A stretch of 64,000 nucleotides of DNA from Chryseobacterium sp. LJ668. Lineage in GTDB: Bacteria; Bacteroidota; Bacteroidia; Flavobacteriales; Weeksellaceae. The translations under genes were made by a program, and so were the position numbers. The stretch lies in assembly GCF_019613955.1 (NCBI RefSeq), contig NZ_CP080443.1, positions 2,155,001 to 2,219,000 of the forward strand, read 5' to 3'. The notes under the pieces are model-generated. The model saw nothing but the letters and a program-made list of their open reading frames with translations. It did not search any database and was not told the origin of the DNA. Below are positions 8,586 to 17,162 of the stretch, piece after piece (position 1 is the stretch's first letter; every line of letters starts with the position of its first letter).

Positions 8586-9230
8586 ATGAATAAAATTATA
8601 CAAAATGCAGTGCAATTCGTTAAAGAAAAACTGGATGGCGCAGAAGCCGGTCACGACTGGTTTCACATCGAAAGGGTATGGAAGCTATCAAAAAAAATCG
8701 CTAAAACTGAAAACTGCAATATTGAAATTGTAGAACTTTCTGCATTACTTCATGATATTGCGGATCCTAAATTCCATAATGGTGATGAAACACTAGCTTT
8801 AAAAATTTCAAGAGCATTTTTAGAAAGTCAAAATATAGATGAAAAAATTATTCAGCAGGTTTTATTTGTTATTCAGAATATTTCATTTAAAAACAGGGGA
8901 GAGGCACCTGAAACTTTGCCTATAGAATTGAAAATTGTACAGGATGCCGATAGAATTGATGCCATTGGCGCTATCGGAATTGCAAGGACGTTCAATTTCG
9001 GAGGATATAAAAATAATCTGATGTATCATCCTGATCTTAAACCTCAGCTGAATATGTCAAAAGATGAATATAAAAAATCAAACGGAACGACCATCAATCA
9101 TTTTTATGAAAAGCTCTTGTTGCTGAAAGATCTGATGAATACCGAAGAGGGAAAAAAAATAGCCGAAGAAAGACATGATTTTATGCTGAATTTCCTCAAC
9201 CAGTTTTATAAAGAATGGAATGTAGATTAA
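8586..9230 (+). CDS. HD-domain phosphohydrolase
   Basis: A 214-residue HD-superfamily protein. Metal-binding residues are visible in order: His in GHDWFHIERV (about residue 23), the HD pair in ALLHDIAD (about 56-57) and the later Asp in QDADRIDAIGAIG. This layout matches the YpgQ-type subgroup, some of which hydrolyse nucleoside triphosphates; the substrate here is inferred at best. No membrane segment. It is preceded by the hairpin element and followed by a gene with its own promoter. Confidence 0.88.
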   Translation: MNKIIQNAVQFVKEKLDGAEAGHDWFHIERVWKLSKKIAKTENCNIEIVELSALLHDIADPKFHNGDETLALKISRAFLESQNIDEKIIQQVLFVIQNISFKNRGEAPETLPIELKIVQDADRIDAIGAIGIARTFNFGGYKNNLMYHPDLKPQLNMSKDEYKKSNGTTINHFYEKLLLLKDLMNTEEGKKIAEERHDFMLNFLNQFYKEWNVD

Positions 9231-9257
9231 CATTCCCTCAAAAACATCTCTAATTAT

Positions 9258-9265
9258 TATCTTTG
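9258..9265 (+). promoter_or_regulatory. TAnnTTTG promoter box giving a probable leaderless mRNA
   Basis: Reads TATCTTTG and ends four bases before the ATG at 9270. A normal spacing from box to transcription start would put the 5' end at or within a few bases of the start codon. Confidence 0.7.
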
Positions 9266-9269
9266 CGGT

Positions 9270-9860
9270 ATGGGATTTATCATTTCTATTATTTTTTTTT
9301 CACTGATTGTTTCGCTTTTTCTTTATAAAGTGAAATCCGGGAAGCTTGCAAAATGGGCAAAAATATTCAGGATTTTCACTTTGGTGTTTTCTATTTCGCT
9401 GTTTACGTTTTGGTTTATCAAAAAGAGTTCGGTTGGGATTGTGAAAGATTCTGTTTCACTGCAGGTTATTAATAAGCTTCCGCAGCCACTAGACTTCTAT
9501 TTGATTAATGTCAATAATCTGGATAAGAGCGGAACTTTCGAAACCAAACACATCGGAAAAGTGCGTCCCGAATATTACCGAATAGAACATCTTAAACTCA
9601 CAAAATCAAATCAATACTGGATTGTAGGTTATTTGGGAAAAAAAAATATGGTGTACTTTTCTCAACATGCCGTTCCTAATAAAAATATGGATCAGATCAT
9701 TGAGGCTCAAAACTATATTATTCAAAGTGAAAAGCTTTCTGAGCAGGCTAAGAAGCATGTTGAAACGTACAATTTCGAAAATATTCAGACCGGTATTTGG
9801 GTTTCGCTATGCTTTCTTCTTATATTTTTGAATGTTTCATTAATGGTGAGAAAGAAATGA
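9270..9860 (+). CDS. Hypothetical inner-membrane protein
   Basis: A 196-residue protein with two N-terminal hydrophobic segments (about residues 1-20 and 33-50), a 110-residue soluble region and a final membrane segment (about 172-192) ending in the basic VRKK. I recognise no domain. The soluble region probably faces the periplasm. The ATG is only four bases from a promoter box, so translation may be leaderless. It converges with the minus-strand gene at 9867-10434, leaving almost no space between them. Confidence 0.75.
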   Translation: MGFIISIIFFSLIVSLFLYKVKSGKLAKWAKIFRIFTLVFSISLFTFWFIKKSSVGIVKDSVSLQVINKLPQPLDFYLINVNNLDKSGTFETKHIGKVRPEYYRIEHLKLTKSNQYWIVGYLGKKNMVYFSQHAVPNKNMDQIIEAQNYIIQSEKLSEQAKKHVETYNFENIQTGIWVSLCFLLIFLNVSLMVRKK

Positions 9861-9945
9861 TTTTGATTACTTATTGATAATTGATAGGTGCATCGGATTT
9901 TTATCGTTCTTATTATCATAAATAATGATTTCGTTTTCTTCTCTA

Positions 9946-10434
9946 TCAATAAATTGCAAATTTGGGATCGAACGAGTTTCTTGTTGTTTTGGTGAAGTAA
10001 ACGGTATCTTTAATTATTTTATATTCACCTTTTGATTTCTCAAATCCAAAACAGACACTTTCGAAAGTAAATTTTCCGCAGTCCTTCAATTTTAATCTTG
10101 AAGTACAGTTTGCGACTCCTTCTGCGTGTGCAATTATTCTGTCTTCCCCTTCAAGTTGATCAAAATTTATGAGTCCATTGGGTTTGATGATAATTAATAT
10201 TAGGCAAAGAGACATATAAAGTAAGAGTATGTTTCTTGGTTTGTCGACAAATTTGTCTCTAAAAGAAATGTAAACCTGCCTGATAAATTCGATCGATAAA
10301 ATAAAATAAATAATAAAAAGAATAAAAAAAGCAGGAAACGCCAATATACCCAAATCCCCTTCCCAGTAGAAAGAAGTATTAATTAAAAGTAATAATAAAA
10401 ACGTAAGCGTTAACTGAAGTGAATATTTTTTCAA
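9946..10434 (-). CDS. Hypothetical membrane protein with an apparently frameshifted C-terminus
   Basis: As read, this is a 162-residue protein with three hydrophobic segments in its first 90 residues and a soluble C-terminal part. It stops at 9946-9948 with the tail SFDPKFAIY. In the next frame the sequence continues sensibly as SIPNLQFIDREENEIII and on to a TAA at 9867-9869. One extra base near 9967-9975 would explain this. The continuation is polar, resembles a normal protein tail, and ends seven bases from the convergent gene. The intact gene would therefore be 9867-10434. The function is unknown. Confidence 0.7.
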   Translation of the reverse strand: MKKYSLQLTLTFLLLLLINTSFYWEGDLGILAFPAFFILFIIYFILSIEFIRQVYISFRDKFVDKPRNILLLYMSLCLILIIIKPNGLINFDQLEGEDRIIAHAEGVANCTSRLKLKDCGKFTFESVCFGFEKSKGEYKIIKDTVYFTKTTRNSFDPKFAIY

Positions 10435-10447
10435 AATTAGATTTTGT

Positions 10448-11338
10448 TTAAAACAAACTCGGCATATTTTCCTGTCCCATTTTAGGCACAGTGAGATCAG
10501 TTTTCCATTCTTTATTCATTTCTTCAATCAAATGAGCTGAAAGCAAAGGCGATGCTTTTTCAAGATTTTGATGAACAAAAAAGTACAGATTTTGCAGACC
10601 TTCTTTCTTCCATTTCGTCAAATGTTTTAACCAATCTTCTAATCTGTCATAATCACTTTCATGATTAGCTCCTACATATCTAATGAAAGCAGTTGGAGTT
10701 GTGAGTCGCATGTGAAGCATATCGCGTCTTCCTGCTGTATCTACGATTATATTCGTGATATGATTGTCTTCAAAAAGCTGACAAGTTTTATCAAAAATAT
10801 CTTCATCAGTAAACCATTCTGTATTTCTGAGTTCGATGGCTAAAGGAACTTCTTTGGGCCATTTATTGACAAATTGTTCTAATCTTTCGTAATCTTTAGG
10901 TTTAAAATTATCGTGAAGTTGCAAAAAAACCATTCCTAATTTTTCATCAAAATTCAAAACTGCTGTTGCAAATTGAGTCACGACATCGTCTATATTTAAA
11001 AGTCTTCTGAAATGCGAAACTGTATTGGTGATTTTCGGGAAAAACTTAAAATCTGAGGGAGTTTTTTCTTTCCATGTCAAAACCTGTTCGGAAGTCGGCA
11101 TTCCGTAAAACGTTGCATTCAGCTCGATTGAATTGAATTGTGTCGCATAATACGTCAATTCGTCTTTTGTTCCTTTTGGATAAAATCCTTTTAAATCGGT
11201 CTTATTCCACTTTGCACAGCCGATGGATATATTCTCAAGCCCTTTTTTATTTTGCTTTAGAATTTCTTTGGTTCTGGAGTGGTCCTTTGGTAATGTGAAA
11301 TCTATTGTTGAAGGATCTTCTACTTTTCCGAATTGCAT
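10448..11338 (-). CDS. DUF72 (YecE-family) protein
   Basis: A 296-residue DUF72 TIM-barrel-like protein. Hallmarks are ISIGCAKWN (about residue 36), FNSIELNATFYGMP, DFKFFPKIT and the later IELRNTEWF and LYFFVHQNLEKASP. The biochemical role of the family is not established. It is preceded by a TAnnTTTG box at 11383-11390, giving a leader of about 38 nt. It lies 13 nt before the downstream membrane-protein gene, so the two may share a transcript. Confidence 0.92.
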   Translation of the reverse strand: MQFGKVEDPSTIDFTLPKDHSRTKEILKQNKKGLENISIGCAKWNKTDLKGFYPKGTKDELTYYATQFNSIELNATFYGMPTSEQVLTWKEKTPSDFKFFPKITNTVSHFRRLLNIDDVVTQFATAVLNFDEKLGMVFLQLHDNFKPKDYERLEQFVNKWPKEVPLAIELRNTEWFTDEDIFDKTCQLFEDNHITNIIVDTAGRRDMLHMRLTTPTAFIRYVGANHESDYDRLEDWLKHLTKWKKEGLQNLYFFVHQNLEKASPLLSAHLIEEMNKEWKTDLTVPKMGQENMPSLF

Positions 11339-11382
11339 ATGATTTCAGGTTTAAGAAATTAAATTATAAGCTTTGGTTTTAA

Positions 11383-11390
11383 CAAATATA
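11383..11390 (-). promoter_or_regulatory. TAnnTTTG promoter box for the DUF72 gene
   Basis: Reads TATATTTG on the minus strand, 45 nt before the ATG at 11338 and just past the nrdA terminator. Confidence 0.6.
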
Positions 11391-11391
11391 A

Positions 11392-11422
11392 AATAAAAAC
11401 CACAGAAAAAATTCTGTGGTTT
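11392..11422 (-). terminator. Rho-independent terminator of nrdA
   Basis: An eleven-base perfect stem (11397-11407 with 11412-11422) with a four-base loop, followed on the minus strand by a T-rich tail. It is 20 nt past the nrdA stop. Confidence 0.85.
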
Positions 11423-11442
11423 CAAATAATTTTTAATAATTC

Positions 11443-13101
11443 TTAAGCCTCACAAGCCGAACAGCTTACAAAATTCACCATCATTTCCTTAGAAACAGAC
11501 GAACTTCTTTGGTAGTATAAAGTTTTTACGCCTTTCTTCCAAGCTTCAATGTAAAGGTAATTTACATCTTTCACAGGCATTGTAGAAGGAATCTGTAAGT
11601 TCAGAGACTGCGCCTGATCAATATATTGCTGTCTTTGTGCAGCCTGAGAAATAATCTCCATAGGAGAAATTTCCTTGAAGGTTTTGAATACTGCTTTTTC
11701 TTCATCAGTCAGTTCATTTAGGTGCTGAACAGAACCGTGATTCAACATTATTGTTCTCCATGTTTCTTCATTATCAAGACCTTTATCTTCCAATAATTTA
11801 GCGAGATATTTATTCTTACGCATGAAGTTTCCTTTTGCCAAGCCAGCTTTGTAATAATTTGAAGCAAAAGGCTCAATTCCAGGAGAAGTCTGTCCCAAAA
11901 TCGCAGAACTTGAAGTGGTAGGAGCAATCGCCATTACGGTTGTATTTCTCATTCCGTAACCTTTTAATAATTCAGGCTCGCCGTAGATGTTGGCTAATTC
12001 TTTTGACGCGATATCAGCTTGAGTTCTGATGTGTTTGAAAGCTCTTGCATTAAACTGCGTCGCTTCAAAACTCTCAAAAGGAATCATGTTCTTCTGAAGG
12101 TAAGAATGGTAGCCTAAAACGCCTAAACCAAGTGCCCTGTGACGCATTGCGAAGTCTCTTGCTCCCTGAAGGTAATAATTTCCTTCAGTTTTTTCAATAA
12201 ATTCAGATAAAACAGCGTCAAGGAAATAAATCGCCAATTGCACAGCGTTAGTATCTTTCCACTCGTCATATAATTCTAAGTTCATAGAAGAAAGACAGCA
12301 GATGAAAGATTCCTGTCTTGTAGACGGAAGCATGATTTCCGAGCAAAGATTACTCGCATTGATCGTTAATCCAAGATCTTTATAAACTTGAGGTTTGTTT
12401 CTGTTTACGTTATCCGTAAAGAAAATATACGGAAGACCTTTTTGCTGACGGCTTTCCAAAACTCTTGCCCAGATTCTTCTTTTGTCTGCATCACCGTCGA
12501 TCATATCCTGCATCCAGTAGTCAGGAACGCAAATTCCGGTAAACAGATTCTGGATCGGACTTCCGATATCTTTAATCGATAAAAATTCTTCAATATCGCC
12601 ATGGTCAATATCCAAGTATGCTGCAAAAGCACCTCTTCTTACACCGCCCTGTGAAACGACATCCATAGAAGTATCGAATAATTTCATAAACGAAACAGCT
12701 CCTGAAGATTTTCCGTTGTCGGTTACGGCAGTTCCTCTGTTACGAAGTTCACCGAAATAGCCCGAAGTTCCGCCACCGATTTTCGTCTGCATGATCACTT
12801 CACCCATTTTGTGGGTAATTCCTTCAATGCTGTCCGGAATATGAACGTTGAAACAAGAGATTGGAAGACCCCTCTGTGTTCCCATATTCGCCCAGACCGG
12901 AGAAGAAAAGCTGATCCATCCTTTCATGATCATCTCCTTGAAAGCAGGCTGAAGTTCAGGTTTGTATAATTTTTTTGCTGCTGCAGTCGTGATTCTGTCG
13001 ATTGCACCGTCTACGGTTTCTCCTTTCAAAAGGTAACCTCTATTCAGCATTTGCTCAGATTCTTCGTTGAGCCACCAGATATCGCTTTTTTGTTCTTCCA
13101 T
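11443..13101 (-). CDS. nrdA: Ribonucleoside-diphosphate reductase alpha subunit
   Basis: The catalytic subunit of class I ribonucleotide reductase, which makes deoxynucleotides with NrdB. The 552 residues include active-site segments ISCFNVHIP, IGGGTSGYFGELR, NLCSEIMLP and MAIAPTTSSSAILG, the YxY-type segment TLYYQRSSS near the end, and the C-terminal redox pair in SCSACEA. It is shorter than E. coli NrdA because the N-terminal ATP-cone is absent, as is common in Bacteroidota. NrdB lies upstream on the same strand but is separated by about 510 nt of repeat-like DNA. Confidence 0.97.
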   Translation of the reverse strand: MEEQKSDIWWLNEESEQMLNRGYLLKGETVDGAIDRITTAAAKKLYKPELQPAFKEMIMKGWISFSSPVWANMGTQRGLPISCFNVHIPDSIEGITHKMGEVIMQTKIGGGTSGYFGELRNRGTAVTDNGKSSGAVSFMKLFDTSMDVVSQGGVRRGAFAAYLDIDHGDIEEFLSIKDIGSPIQNLFTGICVPDYWMQDMIDGDADKRRIWARVLESRQQKGLPYIFFTDNVNRNKPQVYKDLGLTINASNLCSEIMLPSTRQESFICCLSSMNLELYDEWKDTNAVQLAIYFLDAVLSEFIEKTEGNYYLQGARDFAMRHRALGLGVLGYHSYLQKNMIPFESFEATQFNARAFKHIRTQADIASKELANIYGEPELLKGYGMRNTTVMAIAPTTSSSAILGQTSPGIEPFASNYYKAGLAKGNFMRKNKYLAKLLEDKGLDNEETWRTIMLNHGSVQHLNELTDEEKAVFKTFKEISPMEIISQAAQRQQYIDQAQSLNLQIPSTMPVKDVNYLYIEAWKKGVKTLYYQRSSSVSKEMMVNFVSCSACEA

Positions 13102-13184
13102 TTTTTATATTGTAAACTGTACCAAGTACATTGTTATGTTATTAATTTTTTAGGAGCAGAAAGTTTTGTATTTCTTCTCACTTG

Positions 13185-13300
13185 TGTGCCTGCTTTCCGC
13201 TATATCTTTTTTGTGATTGCGAACAATATTATTTCATCAATTTTACTTTTCTGTCATCGCAATCACAAAAAAGGATGCCGCTGCAATCAGGGCTAAGATG
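13185..13300. repeat. Inverted-repeat element between nrdA and nrdB, part 1
   Basis: A 19-base arm at 13204-13222 is mirrored, with one inserted base, at 13257-13276; the shared core is TTTTTTGTGATTGCGA. The flanks outside the arms (CCGCTAT and GCCGCTG) are also loosely symmetric. It looks like a small miniature or REP-like element. Open frames here are not convincing proteins. Confidence 0.6.
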
Positions 13301-13439
13301 ACGGTAGTTTTCTTCACAACTGGTTGTCTTAATTATCTTAATGTTTCTCAATTCAATCTTAATGTTTCAAATCTTAACCATTAAGGTTGATTTAAGTGTT
13401 AAAAATTAAGTTTTGAGAGTGGCGATTCGGAATGATATC

Positions 13440-13590
13440 TCTACTACTAACTGTTTTGCCGCTCGCTTCGCTCGCGCCCCGACGTGAGTGGAGCTCTTTT
13501 TATTATTGTGATTCATCAATAGTTCTACAGATTGCTTTACTTTGTTCGCAATGACAAAAAAGCGGGAACGGGAGGCGGAAAAGGCGCCCA
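13440..13590. repeat. Inverted-repeat element between nrdA and nrdB, part 2
   Basis: This GC-rich patch contains CGCTCGCTTCGCTCGCG near 13459 and a hairpin with ATTGC (13531-13535) and GCAAT (13548-13552). On the minus strand it encodes FFVIANKVKQS, a spurious peptide I associate with dispersed Bacteroidota repeats. Together with part 1 it fills most of the 510-nt gap between nrdA and nrdB. Confidence 0.5.
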
Positions 13591-13612
13591 AATAATATTT
13601 TTCAGTTAAAGT

Positions 13613-14587
13613 TTAGAAAAGATCATTCGCCGTAATACTCTTATCGTGCTTCGTATAATCCACCGGTCTTTTTGCAAAGAAATCATCCATAGAATTGGCG
13701 AAAACTTCTTCTTCAAACCATTTCATCGGGCTGTATTGCTCGGCAGTGGTATTGTATCGTTTTTCCATGTTGATTTTGATTAAACTTTCGTCAACACGGT
13801 ATTTCATAAAGTTGATGAGGTCTTCTTTAGAGAACTTATCCAGTTCGCCCATTTCAAAGATCCAATCCAGAATTTCACCTTCCAGTTCGATAGATTGGTC
13901 GACTAAAGTGTAAATATCTTCAATATCAGAATCAGTCAAAAGATCCGGCTGCTCTTCACGGATTTTATTGATCAGATAAATTCCGCCATTGGCGTGAATC
14001 TGCTCATCAATAGACGTCCATGCAATAATATTAGAAACATTTTTCAGGAAACCTTTGAATCTAGTGAACGATAATATAATGGCAAACTGTGAAAACAAAG
14101 ACACATTTTCGATCAGAATACTGAATAACAGCAGAGAGGAAACATACTCTTTCGGTGTTGCAGAATTGGCGTGTTTCAATACATTTGATAAAAACTGAAT
14201 TCTTTTTTTCAGGGCAGGAACTTCCACTACATGCAGGAATTCTTCATTGTATCCCAAAACTTCAAGCAAACGCGAATATGCCTCCGAATGACGGAATTCA
14301 CATTCGGCAAAGGTTGCACCCAATCCGTTAAGCTCAGGCTTTGGTAAATGGTTGTAGAGATTTCCCCAAAAAGACTTTACAGAAACTTCGATCTGGGCAA
14401 TCGCCAAAAGTGCATTTTTTACCGCATTTTTTTCGTGCGGTTCCAACTGTGACTGAAAATCCTGAACATCTGCGGTAAAATCAACTTCTGAGTGTACCCA
14501 GAATGATTTATTGATGGCTTCTGTAAACTGAAGAACTTCAGGATACTCAAATGGTTTGTAGCTTACTCTTTTATCAAAAATTCCCAT
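13613..14587 (-). CDS. nrdB: Ribonucleoside-diphosphate reductase beta subunit
   Basis: The 324-residue radical-generating subunit of class I ribonucleotide reductase. Dimetal-site helices are visible: VDFTADVQDFQ with FWVHSE before it, GATFAECEFRHSEAYSRLL with Glu, His and Tyr, and TSIDEQIHANGGIY. The frame opens at 14692, but the protein proper starts at MGIFDKRVSYKPFEYPE, so ATG 14587 is used. No N-terminal ATP-cone is present, so allosteric control of activity is not visible in either subunit. A TAnnTTTG box at 14729-14736 predicts a leader of about 135 nt. Confidence 0.96.
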   Translation of the reverse strand: MGIFDKRVSYKPFEYPEVLQFTEAINKSFWVHSEVDFTADVQDFQSQLEPHEKNAVKNALLAIAQIEVSVKSFWGNLYNHLPKPELNGLGATFAECEFRHSEAYSRLLEVLGYNEEFLHVVEVPALKKRIQFLSNVLKHANSATPKEYVSSLLLFSILIENVSLFSQFAIILSFTRFKGFLKNVSNIIAWTSIDEQIHANGGIYLINKIREEQPDLLTDSDIEDIYTLVDQSIELEGEILDWIFEMGELDKFSKEDLINFMKYRVDESLIKINMEKRYNTTAEQYSPMKWFEEEVFANSMDDFFAKRPVDYTKHDKSITANDLF

Positions 14588-15015
14588 GTTTAGTTGTAAT
14601 GTCTTAAAAAAATTAAAAAATAGATCACTGTAAATGTTCTTGAAGCTTTGTAACTTTCTGATTCGTCGTAAGTTGTTTGAAAAACTGATCAACGGAAATT
14701 GTTATTCTTCTCTTCTGTCGTACAAGCACAAAGTTAGACAACGCAGACCTATTTTAAAAGGGGTAATGGTTAAATGATTGACTTTTAGCCTTAAAAGTTT
14801 TCCACATTTACATGAAACTCGCTCTGATAATGCTTTACAGATAGTAAAATGATAAAAATAACAGCTCAGTAAGGATTATAGTTAAACACTTTTTTTTAAT
14901 TATTTGATTTTTAATTATTTAAACATTAAACAGTTGATTTTTTAAAGATTTTTTTAATCCTGTAACAAAACGGAGAGATCTGCTACTTATTGAGAACAAA
15001 AACAGCAACCACTTA
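14588..15015. other. Divergent intergenic region between nrdB and the ABC operon
   Basis: The 428 nt hold the nrdB leader and promoter. The AT-rich remainder (14760-15015) contains no gene, tRNA or strong hairpin that I can support. No exact TAnnTTTG box was found for the plus-strand ABC operon. Confidence 0.6.
14729..14736 (-). promoter_or_regulatory. TAnnTTTG promoter box for nrdB
   Basis: Reads TAACTTTG on the minus strand, 142 nt before ATG 14587. No -33 TTG is evident at normal spacing. Confidence 0.5.
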
Positions 15016-15705
15016 ATGTTAGTAATTCAGGATCTACATAAATCATACGACACAGGTAAAAGTAAACTGCACGTTCTTAAGGGTATTAATCTCAATATTT
15101 CCGAGGGTGAATTTGTCTCTATTATGGGAAGTTCAGGCTCCGGAAAATCTACCTTGCTGAATATAATCGGGATATTGGATGAAAAAGACAGTGGTGTTTA
15201 TGATCTCGACGGAATTCCTATTGAACATCTTAATGAGGTAAAAGCCGCAGAATACCGTTCAAAATTCCTGGGATTCGTCTTCCAATCGTTTAATCTGATA
15301 GGATACAAAACAGCTTTGGATAATGTTGCGCTTCCTTTATATTATCAAAACATTCCGAGAAAAGAGCGTAATCAAAAAGCAATGGAGTATTTGGAGAAAG
15401 TAGGTTTGGCACAATGGGCAACCCATCTTCCGAATGAGCTTTCAGGTGGACAAAAACAAAGAGTTGCTATTGCGAGAGCCCTCATTACCAATCCTAAAGT
15501 TGTTTTAGCAGATGAGCCTACCGGTGCACTGGATTCTAAAACCACTCACGATATTATGAAACTGCTTCAGGATATCAACAACGAAGGAAAAACCATTATC
15601 GTTGTAACCCACGAGCCGGACGTTGCAGCGCAAACTAAAAGAAATGTAATTCTCCGCGATGGAATTATTGAGAGCGATGAGTTTATCAACCAGATTGTCT
15701 TATAG
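15016..15705 (+). CDS. ABC transporter ATP-binding protein (MacB/LolD type)
   Basis: A 229-residue ABC ATPase. Walker A is GSSGSGKST (about 38-46), the Q-loop is in FVFQSFNLI, the signature LSGGQKQR is near residue 142, and Walker B is VVLADEPTGALD. It powers a type VII (MacB-like) transporter with the two FtsX-like permeases that follow and the membrane-fusion protein at 18513. Such systems act on periplasmic substrates through an outer-membrane channel; no TolC gene is in the window. Confidence 0.95.
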   Translation: MLVIQDLHKSYDTGKSKLHVLKGINLNISEGEFVSIMGSSGSGKSTLLNIIGILDEKDSGVYDLDGIPIEHLNEVKAAEYRSKFLGFVFQSFNLIGYKTALDNVALPLYYQNIPRKERNQKAMEYLEKVGLAQWATHLPNELSGGQKQRVAIARALITNPKVVLADEPTGALDSKTTHDIMKLLQDINNEGKTIIVVTHEPDVAAQTKRNVILRDGIIESDEFINQIVL

Positions 15706-15715
15706 CTGTAAGATA

Positions 15716-15836
15716 GATGCTAGAAGCTGGAAGTTTTAAGAGTGCTTAATAAAGTTTTGCTTTTATTAAGATATATTTAATTAAAAAAAATCAGCGGTAA
15801 GATTGGAAACTTCCATCATCCAGCTTCCCGCTTCAA
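15716..15836 (+). repeat. Intergenic inverted-repeat element, copy 2
   Basis: GATGC and AGAAGCTGGAAG (15716-15733) are mirrored by AAACTTCCATCATCCAGCTT (from 15808). A nested perfect nine-base stem, CTTAATAAA (15745-15753) with TTTATTAAG (15762-15770), sits inside. It separates the ABC ATPase from its permease and resembles the element after valS. Confidence 0.55.
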
Positions 15837-15848
15837 ACCAAAAAAACT

Positions 15849-17078
15849 ATGTTTGACCTCGATCGTTGGCAGGAAATATTCAGCTCTATTCGCAGTAATG
15901 TATTGCGGACGGTACTTTCGGGCTTTACGGTAGCTTTGGGTCTGTTTATTTTTATTGTTCTTTTCGGAATCGGGACCGGATTGAAAAATGCTTTTACCCA
16001 GGGTTTTGCAAGAGACGCCCAAAATCTTATTTCGGTTTTCACTGGAAATACAACAGTAGCTTATAAAGGTTTGCAGTCAAACAGAACTGTTACGATGAAT
16101 AATGACGATTATGACTTCCTGATTGACAGCGATAAAGAAAAAGTAGGTTATTCTACACCGAGATACACTGCCAATTTAATGGTGAAATACGGTAAAGAAA
16201 GCGGGAATTACCAGATCAACGGTGCTGATCCCGAAGAAAAATTTATCGAAAACAGAAAAATGCTCGAAGGACGTTACCTCACACCCGGAGATTTGCAGAG
16301 AAAGCAAAATGTTGCGGTTGTAGGAAGAATGGTGCAGCGAGATTTAATAAAAAATGGAAGTCCCGTCGGAAAAGATCTGGATATCAACGGAACGATGTTT
16401 AAAGTTGTCGGAGTTTTTTCAGATGACGGTGGCGATTGGGACGAAAGACATATCACGGTTCCGATTACAACTCTGCAGCAAATGAAAAAGGGTTCTGATA
16501 CGGTGAGTGGTATTTACATTGCTTATAACGAAAATATGACGCCCGAACAAGCCATCAAATATGGAGATGAGCTGAAAAGCAGATTAAAATCCAGAAAAAA
16601 TGTATCTCCAGATGATGAAAATGCGGTCCGTGTCTGGAATAACGCTCAAAATATGAATGAAACATTTATGTTTATGGCCGTTTTGACAGGAATTGTAACT
16701 TTTATCGGTTTAGGAACTTTACTCGCAGGAATTATTGGTATCAGCAATATTATGGTGTATATCGTAAAAGAGCGAACCAAAGAGATCGGTGTACGAAAAG
16801 CGATTGGTGCAAAACCCCGAAGCATTGTCGCACTGATTGTTCAGGAAAGTGTGGTAATTACCGTAGTTTCGGGATTTGTGGGTGTCGGTCTGGGAGTTTT
16901 AACACTTCATTTAATAGGAGACAGTCTTGAAGATTATTTTATTATGAGCCCGAGCGTAGGATGGGGAACTGTTTTTGCGGCATTCGTGGCGCTCGTTTTT
17001 TCCGGGCTGATTGCCGGATTTGTTCCTGCCTACAGAGCCTCAAGAATAAAACCGATCGAAGCTTTAAGAACAGAATAA
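15849..17078 (+). CDS. ABC transporter permease, MacB/FtsX type (first copy)
   Basis: A 409-residue MacB-like permease with the family's layout: one N-terminal membrane helix (about 20-45), a large MacB periplasmic domain, then three C-terminal helices of the FtsX domain (about 275-400). The KERTKEIGVRKAIGAKPRSI coupling segment, which contacts the ATPase, is clear, and the protein ends KPIEALRTE as usual. It is paralogous to the next gene; the pair probably forms a heterodimer. Confidence 0.93.
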   Translation: MFDLDRWQEIFSSIRSNVLRTVLSGFTVALGLFIFIVLFGIGTGLKNAFTQGFARDAQNLISVFTGNTTVAYKGLQSNRTVTMNNDDYDFLIDSDKEKVGYSTPRYTANLMVKYGKESGNYQINGADPEEKFIENRKMLEGRYLTPGDLQRKQNVAVVGRMVQRDLIKNGSPVGKDLDINGTMFKVVGVFSDDGGDWDERHITVPITTLQQMKKGSDTVSGIYIAYNENMTPEQAIKYGDELKSRLKSRKNVSPDDENAVRVWNNAQNMNETFMFMAVLTGIVTFIGLGTLLAGIIGISNIMVYIVKERTKEIGVRKAIGAKPRSIVALIVQESVVITVVSGFVGVGLGVLTLHLIGDSLEDYFIMSPSVGWGTVFAAFVALVFSGLIAGFVPAYRASRIKPIEALRTE

Positions 17079-17162
17079 TTTAATTTAAAAATTTGTTAAT
17101 AAGATCATTTGAAAATGAAATTCAACTTACACCCCTTAATTAATATCTTATAATTCATAAAA

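Noticed and set aside
13051..13296. Plus-strand frame before nrdA
   Set aside because: It overlaps the nrdA start and the inverted-repeat element.
13406..13591. Minus-strand frame in the nrdA-nrdB gap
   Set aside because: It is the translation of repeat DNA (FFVIANKVKQS) and ends in the gap.
15745..15770. Perfect nine-base stem within the ABC operon gap as a terminator
   Set aside because: It has no T-run directly after the stem, and the downstream permease genes need the same transcript; treated as part of a repeat instead.
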